From: Chondrosia reniformis
Taxonomy: Eukaryota > Porifera > Demospongiae > Chondrillida > Chondrillidae
DNA: 64,000 nucleotides
Assembly (NCBI GenBank): GCA_947172415.1
Contig: OX359197.1
Location: 1,736,001-1,800,000, forward strand
Reading direction: 5' to 3'
Position 1 is the stretch's first letter. Every line of letters begins with the position of its first letter. This document shows, in pieces, positions 31,601-43,600 of this stretch. Made by a program: the position numbers and the translations under genes. Under the pieces are notes generated by a model that had not been told where the DNA came from, made no database searches, and saw only the letters and a list, made by a program, of their open reading frames with translations.

Positions 31601-34600
31601 GTACATTATCACAATAAGCGGTATTTAAGTTATTATCCATTCTGTATTTTCAGCAGAAGGAGATTATGAATCTGGTGCACCTGGATATCAAGCTACATTC
31701 ACACGTTCCACAGCTATGCCCGGTAGTTCTACAGTGGAAGTACCAACTAATGATGACAACATATTTGAAGAAAATGAAAGATTTTTTGCTAATATTGTAG
31801 TGCTTCCTGACTCTGATAAACAGGTATTGGAAGGCAACCCTTCCAGGGCTGCGGTGGATATTCTAGATAACACCCGTAGGTTTATTATAACTTCGAAAGC
31901 ATTTTTTATGAACAGATACATAGATGATGATATTAAATTTGCACTCCCTTCACTTTGATGAATTCTATTTTAATGTCATTGTATGCACATATAGTATACT
32001 TTTTATATACGTAGTACATTGGTTTCGCTTATTTAGCTGTTCTTGTCTACTTTGATCCTGATGAATATGAGGTGGATGAGGGGGAACCTGCAAAATTGAT
32101 TCTGAGAACAGATGTTGTTGTGAAGAAAAGTTTTGGAGTTATAGTTATTCCTTTCGATGACTCAGCCATTAGTAAGACTTTGCAATCTAAATTTTAAAAT
32201 GTTGATATGACAGCGTACTGAACTAGCTCATATACAATGTTTATATTCAAATATAATCAATGCTAGTTTCTCTGCAGTATAATCTATATACCAATATTGT
32301 TTATAATAATGGTTTTTAGGTTCTGGTGACTATGAAGGTGTAGAAAAATTAGCCATCTTTGAAGTAGACAGTTCAATGTCTATGGTTACATTTAACACTT
32401 TTATGAATGATCCAGTTGAGAGGATAGAGTCATTCAATGCAGTGATAAGTGTTACCCCAGAGATGATGGCTATGGGAGTAGCTCCAGGTGATCCAGATAC
32501 AGCTGTAATCCTCATTAAAGATATCAAAAGTATGTCTTTACCAATTCCATATTCTAATTTATACAGTATATATACAGATACATTCATACATACACATGCT
32601 TGGAATTGTGTATCTATCTATATATAATTACCACATATATGTAATTATAGTATATCATTTATTTTTAAAGATATCACTCTCATGTTCAGCCAAGAAATAT
32701 ATATTGTACGAGAAGAAGAAGATTCAGTAGTTATTACAATAATAGCCAGTGATCCTTATGCTATGAATTATACCATACCTGTAAGAGCCACTGAGGGCAC
32801 TGCAAAAGGTGGGTATCTGTATCTGTGACACATTCTGATTAACCTGCTGCTTATCCTACTATGTACTTATGTATATATATTGGACAATTCTTACAGCTGG
32901 TCCTAATTTTGACTACATTGGAAAAACTTTTATGCCAATAATGCCTGCTGGTGAAACAAGTGTTTCATTTACTATCGATATCTTAAATGATGAAATATTT
33001 GAGTTACAAGAGTTTTTTGAATTGGATTTGGAAAATCCTTCACCAGAAATAGTCTTCCCAGGATCTCCTAATATGGCTAGAGTCAACATAATTGATGACG
33101 ACTGTAAGTAGCTTACAAATACAGGTGTATATACATACATGTACATTTATTACTGACAAGCAATGATTGTGGTGCTATATAAAAATTAATTTCATTTTCA
33201 ACTGATTATAACAACTGATATCACTATAATATTACCCAGAAGCATTGAAAGCTAATATTAAATATTAATCATACTAGAAAACAAGATCGGGTACCTTTTT
33301 CCCAAAGACATTTACACAGTTTGTTTGTATACGTAGTTGGTTTTGGGTGCACTTTTTATATAATATATATACATTGCATGCATCAGACAACTACAGTATA
33401 TGTGGAAATCTGATATATATACGTAGATAATGTATGGTGCATATTGTACATACACATATATGTATATAACTTCAAAATGGTATCTGTTGATTTAGCAAAA
33501 GTTTCAGTTTTATGGGAAAAGCCCATGTATACTGTAAGGGAATCAGATGGATCTGTTGCAGTAAAGTTAATCTCATCAAAACCAGTACCATTTAACTATA
33601 CAGTGCAAGTCAGTGCCACAGACATTTCAGCTCAGCGTAAGTTCAAGATTTAGAAGACTACATGCACTGCGTAGATGATAATTAGACATGTATTTTTTTG
33701 TTGAAGTTTCACGTTCTTCCATTACTTGCCTATATATGCTTAACTTATGACTCTTATATATATATATATATATATACAGGTCCTTTTGATTACCTCTTCC
33801 CTGCGACTATGGATGTGACATTCCTTGCTAATGAAACAGAGAAGATACTAGACGTTATAATTTTAGCAGATAATGTTGAAGAGTTAGATGAGACTTTCAA
33901 TCTTACTGTAACAGCAGATAATGAGCCTGATGTTGAAGTAGGTGACCCTAATGTTACCACAGTTTTGATCGAGGATGATAAAGGTGAGAGATACTAACTT
34001 AAAGGTTATTGTAGCTAATAACATACATTTTAAATTGTCTGTCTTGTGTCGGTTTTGTTAATAGTTATCAATGTTAGCTTCAGTCCACCAGACTACAGTG
34101 TAACAGAAGGGGAGAATGTATCATTGATAGTTGTTCTTGATAAAGTTCCAGCCAAACCTGTAACAGTAACTATTACCACTACAGATGTGTCAACTAGTAA
34201 GTAAATAAAAGTAAATTTAATGAATGCTATTACACACTATGTCCCCTCCTATACATATATAGATTCTGATGATTATGAACCAAGAACTTGCACTATTACT
34301 TTCCTTGCGGGAGAAACAGAAAATGCAGATTGCATAATATCAGCAAGGTCTGATGATGTGAAGGAGTGTGATGAGGACTTGAGAGCTGATCTATCAATCC
34401 CTGGAGATCAACCTGATGTGATGACTGAAGACCCAGATATGGCTCTTGTGACCATTGAAGATAATACCGGTAATCCTTAGCATCACAGAATACATATGTT
34501 ATGTGTGAAGAATTATAATATACGTATATACGTACGTACAGTCCATAGTTAATGGTGATAGCAATGTATATACTAAGAAGTATTATCATACAAAACCAAA

Positions 34601-37600
34601 TCACAACTTGTATTTATTTCCACTACATTATTTTCTTGATGTACAACTTGTTTTCAAGTGAATATACATATGTAACTATTTATTCCTTCCTTCCTTTTCT
34701 CAGCTATGGTTATTTCAATTGAGTTACCCAGATACACTGTACAGGAGGATGTTGGGACATTTGATGTTAATGTGACTGCTTCTACTCTCACCTCTTTTGA
34801 TTATAATGTAACTGTTACAATGACACCTGTAACAGCAGTAGGTTAGTACTCTCACCATAAGACCACTTTGAATATATATATATATATATACTCCGTTGAC
34901 GGGGCAACCGTCTGTGTTTAAATTTCGTAACCATGATATAACAGGAATTAAGAAGCTATATACTGCATCAGCTTCTTAAATCCTGTTATATCCCTGCCCA
35001 AATATGGTAAACTAAGAAATTTCTACTTGGGGGGTGGACAATTCTCCTTACATTTAGGACAGTTGTAGTAGTCAGGGCAAGAGCATTCTCTGAAGTCATC
35101 AGCGTTTGAGCAAAACCAACCAGACGCTAGATGAGCCATCCTGAAAGTCCCGCCAAAGTAACGATAAGAAGCGACGAAGTATATATCTCTCATACCACGG
35201 CACTGAGGTGTATATGGATTTTATACGTACCAGTCAAGAGGGCGTGTTTTTTTAACTAATACATATATATATATATATATACATACGAATAATCAATCCG
35301 GCCACAAATTCATACATTACAGGTGTCATCATGTATAGCAGCAATATATATATGTATGTATCTCAAAATAGAGTTATGTATTCATATATACAAACTTTAC
35401 AATAATACTTGTGATTGGTATATACATACTGTATATCTGCTTTTCTTATTGCTTTCTATTCTTTTCACAATAGCTGGTGAGGATTATGTACCACAGGTCT
35501 ATTTAGTACCCTTTTCGGCTGGTGAGACAGAGTCATCATTTTCTGTGGAGATAATAGATGATGATATCTTGGAGAATCCTCCAGTGAACAGCATAACAGA
35601 TCTACTTGAATCCTTCACCCTTAACTTAGTATTGGGTACTACAGTAACTGACAAAGGCATACAACTCGGATCTAACTCAAACTCTGAAGTGATCATCATG
35701 GAAAATGATGGTGAGATGCATGGTTTTTATAGTCTTAGCTGTTCTTATTGATGTTTTCACAGTGCAAGTTAAATTTGAAAGAAGATTAGTAACAATACCT
35801 GAAGGAGACTTTGTAACTGTGGGGGTGGTTGCAATGGGAGATCTCTTTGGAAACCTTACTGTAACTGTCTTATCTATGGATGGAACAGCTACGGGTAAGT
35901 TTTGATTAACATATTGTCTTGTACAGGGGTAATATACAGTAGAACTAGAGCTAAGCAATGTACATGTATAATCAATGAATAGTTGCTATTATTATTTCAG
36001 CTCCTGAAGACTACAATGAAGTTTTGACTACAGTCACTTTTGAAGGACAAGTTGGAGAATTTTCCGCAACAAGGAGTTTTATGGTTGGAACCATAAGAGA
36101 CACAATACTAGAAGTGCCAGAAGAGTTTAAGTTGATGATTTTGCTTGATCCAATGGATGAAAATAGAGTTACTGTAGGAGACCCAGAATTGATGAGAGTG
36201 ATTATTGAAGGTACTGTATAGCAGCACATATACGTAAGTACGTATATAGATATCAAAACATTAGATGTATATATGCGTATACAGGGATCCATAGGATTAA
36301 CAGCAGGGTTAGAGACCATTTTGTAACTTGTACACAAGGACATAAAAGGTCAAGGCCTTTATGTACGTACATGTATGTCATATGATATCCCTAGCTTGTG
36401 TACAAGTTACTAGATGGTCTCTAACCCTGTTGATTATGCGAATGCATGCAACCAACCATCGGTATTCTTAGCTCCCTCACAAGGCAAATCAAATCTGCTG
36501 TGGTTATTAGCTGAGACCCCTTTAAGACTCTAACCTTTGTTGATATATGGCATGCAGATGCATCATCTTTTGTGCAACCCACGTCCTCTGAGATATCACA
36601 AGAGACAACAAGCAGTGAGAGTTACGGAAGTAGTGTTGTAACAACTAGTAAAGTTCCAAGCTCAGAAAGCAGTTCTATTCCATCAGAGAGTGCAGTTCTT
36701 ACTCCTAGTCCTCTTCCTAAAGGTAAGAATAATCTAAAATTATTTCGTATACGTATATATTAATAATGTTTGGAAATACTTGAAATATATTTTATTAGTA
36801 AACTCTTTTTTATGAATTGCTAGAATGTAACTATATAAATCATTTCAATTCTTTTATTTTGCTGGTTTGCAGAAGAACATGGTCACTAGGCAAACTAGGT
36901 GCATATACGTATATATATATTGCCATGTAACTGATTAGAATTTACTCAGAAAATCCATTTTAAATGTGTCTATGTTAATGTATCATGCTGTTTTCATTTA
37001 CTTGCAGCTTGCCCCAATACACTCATCTTCACTTCCACCCCGGTTGGTGAGACTCGCACTTTAAAGTGCTCCACACTCAGTGACCTTCTCTACAGTGGTA
37101 TCATATCAGCAAGGTGTGGAGGTGACGGAGAGTGGGAGTCACTGGACCTATCACAGTGTACATTTAGGGAGCTTCCAAACAAGATTCTCTTATTGAAAGC
37201 AACAGAAACTAACATTAGGAATTATGTAAGTAAGACTGAGTCGCTATATTCTTATAATCCAACCCAATGAAATTGTATCTATATAGGGAGTTATTTACTT
37301 GTTGTATTCATTGTAATATGAACTTATTGGACAATATACTTAATACGTAGCTGATCATAATTTAACAATTTTAAACATAAGATCTCCATCAGTGATATAG
37401 TATATGCTTAAAAAGCAGCTTTACCATCAATCCTTGATTTATCATTAGCAAGTGTGGTAGATGCTTTATATATAGTATACACCTATTTCCTAGGGAAGAT
37501 GAAGTTTATACAATTATCATGTTTATGCTGTAAGTATCTATATATGCTTTACACACTCTGTAGCCCTTACAGTTCAAAAATGGCACAGTGTATTCTGTAA

Positions 37601-40600
37601 TTGTATTTGAAGATACAATATCACCAGTAGCTGAAGATGGAATTGTGATGACAGCAAATAGTAGGTTTATTTTAAACACAATTAGTGTAAATATTCATTT
37701 TGTCTGGACACAATATTAATGCATTATCAGTTTTCATTGCTCTTGCTGTACTACTTAGATTCATGTGGTTGTTGTGAAAATATTATAAGTGTGACATCAC
37801 CAGTTAGTCCCTTAACATTTTGTGTCGGATCACCTGGAGCAACATCAGCCTGCAAATGCTCAGATGAAAAAACAGATGCAGTTAGTATATTGCATTTATA
37901 GTATTTATAGAATATATGAACTAAATATGTATAGCTACTTAAATTGGCTATTCTCCATATATTGGAATGCTATAAATTTGCTCTCTGTAATATCATATAT
38001 AGTTTTATATATAGTTATATAGAGTATATAGTTTTCTTTGATATAATATATGTACAATATGTTATTAGTGTAGTAAAAGATATTTAATAGAAGGCAATGA
38101 ATGCACTTTGGACACTGATGGTGATAAGATTGCAGACTATGAAGTTAGCAAATCATTTATCATACATATATTATCATTGGAGTATTATATTTATTTTCTG
38201 TATGTTACTGTATACAAAGTATATGTGTATATGCTTTATACATATAATGCATAGGATTCTTGTATTGGATGCTGCCCGATGGAGACTATTGGAGATATTA
38301 CATGGCCTGTAACAGCTATTGGTCAAAGTGCCTCTTTATTGTGTTCTGAGATCCACAGTTCCTTCTCAAGTTCCTTAGCAACTAAAAGATGTAATGTCCC
38401 AGGACTGTGGGAGTCAGTGGATATAAGCAGATGTACATTTAAGGATGGAACGGAGGAGAATGAAATTGTAGTAGTTGTGTCAGAGAGTGGTAAAAGTGAT
38501 GTAGAGAGTTTTAAAGATGGAGTTGAAATGTCTCTAAAAGTACCTAATACATGCACTAGTTATATTGTTTATAATACTTATGCAAGTAGATATGTAGATA
38601 CAAGTTGGAATGTATGCAATTATACTATTAATATAGAGTCACAAATATGTCTCAATGACAAAAATGCAATGTGGCCTACCTTTATTTCAGATCCAGAATG
38701 TAACCAAGCAGAATTATGCAATTACAACTGTAACACCAGACAATACAAGTTTTGTTGCAGTTGTCACATTTCTTACTAAAGATGTGTCAGCAGCAGTATT
38801 TCAACCAGTTGGTACCACTGTATACACATCATCAAGTGAGCAATACCCCAAATTCTGATCTAAGGTGTATATATATGGGCTCTGTATACATATATATCAG
38901 TATATCTGTTAGCTTGCATCAATATAATGTCTACAGCAAAAATGAAAGAAATCTTAGTCTATGCAATCCAAATAACGTTCTCTAGATTTTACCAATAATT
39001 CTAACTATTGAAAAATTAATGGAGTATGCGTACATAGTCTAGTTTAGCTTCGAGATCCTAGGGTTGTACATTGTTGATGTATACACTATTTATAGATGAA
39101 TGCTCATGTACACCAGTGACGTTAGGAGGTAGACAGAGCTTATGTATTGGTACTGGTATATCATGTACCTGTTCAGGGCAAGGAGGATGTATGGTGAGTT
39201 ATATATAACACGAGTTCAAGTAAGACTTAATAACTTACGTATATACATATTGCATGTAACGTACTTACAGTGTGTAACACCATTTGTGAGGAACCTCCAT
39301 GGTAATTGTGAAATTGATAGTGACGGAGATGGTATACCAGACTCAGAAGTTAGTATATAGTCTCACATAGCAATGAATGTACACATATAAACTGTATATC
39401 TGTGTGATTTACTGTTTAATAGATGAATATACTCATGATCACATACATATATGCATGCTTTATTACTGACTTTTATAGTATGGTATATATATATATATAT
39501 ACGTATGCACGTGCACCTGTGTAGTCTATATATACATATCTAATCTGCTGAATACAGATTCCTTTAAAAATAATCATTCCGTATTTGTTCATGCAGGATA
39601 AATGTAAAAATAAGACAGGAATATGTGATAAACGTAAGGTTAAATACATACGTACACTCTGGTGTATACAAAGTATTATTTTGACAATTAAGCACTCTTA
39701 ATAACTGTAGCTGAAGAAGGTCAAATTACATGTCCGCCAAATACTGATCAAGAATGGCAGTTAGAGTGGCCAGAAATGTTAGCTGTTGAAGTAGCTCATC
39801 AGCGTTGTCCACAAAGGGAAAGCAGAACTGTTACAGGTATGCAATAACATACTATTGTACTGTACATAGTATATGTGGAGCTTTAGCAATCAATGTACCT
39901 AATATACAGAGTAAATATATAAATGTAACTCGTAAAAGTGATATTTTGGAAATAATTATCTATCTATAGGTCTTGCTGAAAGGAGATGCAATTCTGATGG
40001 GACTTGGGGTGAAGCAGATGTTAATGCATGCATTTCTCAGGAGTTCAACAACATAATATTAAAGGTACATGTACAACTGTACCAGTAGAGTCACTTAGTT
40101 GATGAATTTTATTAGTTAGTGTCTAATTAAAAAATCTTTCCAGATTGGGTCCAGGGATACTCCAAGATCCATGTTAAAAAAAGGGTTGGTCTTTATTTTG
40201 ATGGCTTCCTTCTCTTTTCTTCTTAACTTGTGTGGTTCTTTCTGTATAATCTTGGCATTCTCCCATGAGATGTTGTGGAGTGTGAGACTTCACTAATGTA
40301 CGTACGTAGGTGTCTCCGCATTCACAGGGTATCTGATAAATGACTCTGGTAATCAGGTCTGGAGTTGGTGTTTTCACCCTTGTCAGGAGAGAGCGCAGTG
40401 TGGGAAGGTGCCTTGTGTATTACCATAATGCTAAGCTGTCTGCAGATCCTCTGGAGATTTTCACTGATGCCTTGATGTATGGATGGCAGAGGATTCTTCC
40501 TTGTTCTGCAGTTTCTTCTTCATCATCTTCTTACTTCCCTTCCTGTACAGTTTCCTTCTCACGAGTCCCCTAGGGTAGTCGTTGGCCAAAAATGTGTTCT

Positions 40601-43600
40601 CAATGTGTTGTAACTCCTTCAGTGTACTTCTCCCATACAGATACTTTCTGCTCTCCTCTTAATAAAGCTTCATAGGATGGTTCCGATCTTAGTGGCAGGG
40701 TGGTGGCTGGATTTGTAGCTGATGTAGCTATCTGTATGGGTTGGTTCTCTGAAGATACTAGTGTGGAACTGCTGGGATCTCTTCCGACTAGGACATCTAG
40801 GAATGGCAGAAAAGTGGCGTCAACGTATCAGAGTCATAGTGTTGGTTTGGTCTTGGCAGCCTTGATCTTAAAAATCTCCATGAAAATGTTAGCAATGAGA
40901 GAAGTGATCCCATTGCTGCTCCTTCTTTTTGTTGAAAATATTTGTCCTGATATTGGAAGTAGGTGGTTGTTAGACATTTCTTCAACAGGTCAGTGATGGA
41001 ATTAGATGGCAAATCTGTTCTCTCCTTGAGGGCAGGATCCTTGTGGAGTAGGTCAGGGATGATGTCTTCTGCTTCCATGATTGGGACCTTGGTGAAAGGG
41101 CTGACTACATCAAAACTGACCATCCTATCATTGGGTTCTAGTCTGAAGTTCTGGAGTATCTGAACAAAATAGTTGGAGTTCCGGATGAAATGGCAGGACT
41201 TATCAACTAGTGGAGTAAGAATGCTTGTTAACATCTTGGCCAGATTGTACATTGGTAGGTTAGGTTGATAAATGAGACGATGGGTCGTAGTGGTCTGCCT
41301 TGTTTGTTTGTCTTGGGGAGTCCATAGATTTGTGGTGGTTGGCAGTGAGAAGGGGCAAGTCTGAGTCTTGCTTGTCGACTCATTAGTCCTTTCTCTTCGA
41401 CCTTCTTCAGTGTGGCATTGAGCTCCTTCTCAATCTTTGATGTGAGGTTCCTTATCAGCTCTTCATATGTGGAGTCCTTTAGGAGTTCCAGCATCTTTGA
41501 GTTGTACTCCGAAGTACTAGTGTTGATCACAACAGTAGCCTTCCCCTTGTCTGCTGGTATTATCTTGATTGAGTATAGTTCTCCCTCTGGAGTCTCAGTA
41601 TGGCTGACCATTGTTGTCTCGTGATGTTGGGCTGGGATGGTTTAACAATCAATAAATGCATAATACGTATATTATACCCTTATCTTTCTCTATGAATTAG
41701 ACTGAATCTCTGGTAATCACACTGAATGCTTCCAATGAACCTTTGACTGAAACAGCTAGGGAGGTTGTTAGCGATATCACAGCACAACTCAGTACTGTTA
41801 CTGAACCAGTTGAGAATGAGAGTATCTTTCCAAATGAATTGAGAACTACTACTTTTGTGCTACAACAAATAGAGAAGTTAATAGCTTCTGAATCAATTAT
41901 GTTACAGAACAATATACATAACTGTGTGTATACATTTTTGCTTGATGTCTCAATTAAGAAGTGAAGCTTATGTATATAGATGTACCAAGTATTAATTAAA
42001 ATACATTGCTTATATATATTACGTACATATTATTTTGAATAGATTGGGTGAAAGCAACAACCTCTTTGATCCAGGCAGTAATTTAACTAGTGAAACTATT
42101 GAGGTAAATTGTGGCTATTGCATGCTTTAATTACAACTTTATTTCAAGTATTATCTTATATTTAATGGAACAGTAATATTTTATACATTTTCTACAGAAT
42201 ATTGCTGACATTGTGAGCAATGTACTGGATGAAAATAATAAGGCAGCCTTTACAGCTACCAATGAAGTACCAGTTGCTAACCAGACAACCCAATCAGCGG
42301 CCATACTGAGGACAACTGAGGGGATAGCTAATGGAGTTGGCAGAGCTCTTACACCTTCAAAGCCAACCATTACACTCACTAGACCTAATTTTGGTAAGAT
42401 AGGAATGTTTGATATGATATTCTCTCGTGTCCTTTGCATACCACGTTTATTATAATCTATTCCAGGTGTTCAAGGTAGTAGGGTCAATTTGAGACCTCCC
42501 GGTGGTATATTATTTCCAGGAAGCCTTCTTAGATCTAACTTTATTAACCAAAACTACATACCAAAGTTAAATATTCCCTCAAATTTCATCAAAATGGCAG
42601 TAAAACAAGGTCTGTATTTGATTATCATTAGACATTTATGTAGTAATTTGTATGCTCTAGTTTAACTTAAGTATTACATACATACTACGTCTTTGTATGT
42701 AAACTCCCAGAAGACTCCCTTCCAATGGATCAACCCACAACTACATCTCCGACTGATGGTTCTACAGTGGCACCAACAACTGAAACGCCGTCTGTTTCCT
42801 CAGAAGATGAAGACACTACTACTGTAGTCAACTTTGTAATGAACAATATGGAAGAGTATTTACCAATAAAATTTGAGTAAGTATTTGTTGTTGAAATGGC
42901 TGAAAATTTTCCTTAAAACAGCGCAATATTTAAATATATCCAATTGTCATTTATTATAGATATGTTGAAGAAGAGATAGAAGGAGAAGATGTCATACCAG
43001 GTTCTCTAGTAGTCTCCAGTCAGATTGGTGACATAGAATTCCCAAGTGTACCTGAAAACTTTACGGATAAAGTCATTATCAAATTTAATATTAAGGTATA
43101 CGTATATACGTATATATACATAAACCATAGAGTACCATAAGTACGTACGTACGTATAAAAATTATATATAATATCTGTATATATAGGATGAGGTACTGAA
43201 TGCTCCAGTTCCTTCTGGTAAAAGGAGAGAGTACACTTGTGTGTTTTGGAATCCCGATGCTAACAAGGGAACTGGAGGATGGTCTAGAAGTGGAGTAACA
43301 AGACTAAACTTCACTGAAACTGAGAATGAGACACAAGTTACATGTGAAACTGTTCATTTGACCAGTTTTGTAGTTCTAGTTTCTCTGGTGGATGTAGTAA
43401 GTGCATTGGTACAATATTTAGTTTTCAATCACATATATGGCAAATTTATATCTTTATATATTATGTTCACGTAGACTTTAGGTGAACCATTAGCATTTGA
43501 TGTTTTGACGTACATCGGATGTGGAATATCTATTTTGTTCTTGATAATCTCAATCATTTTCTTCTTGTGTTTGAAGTGAGATTGTATCTTTTAAAATGAT

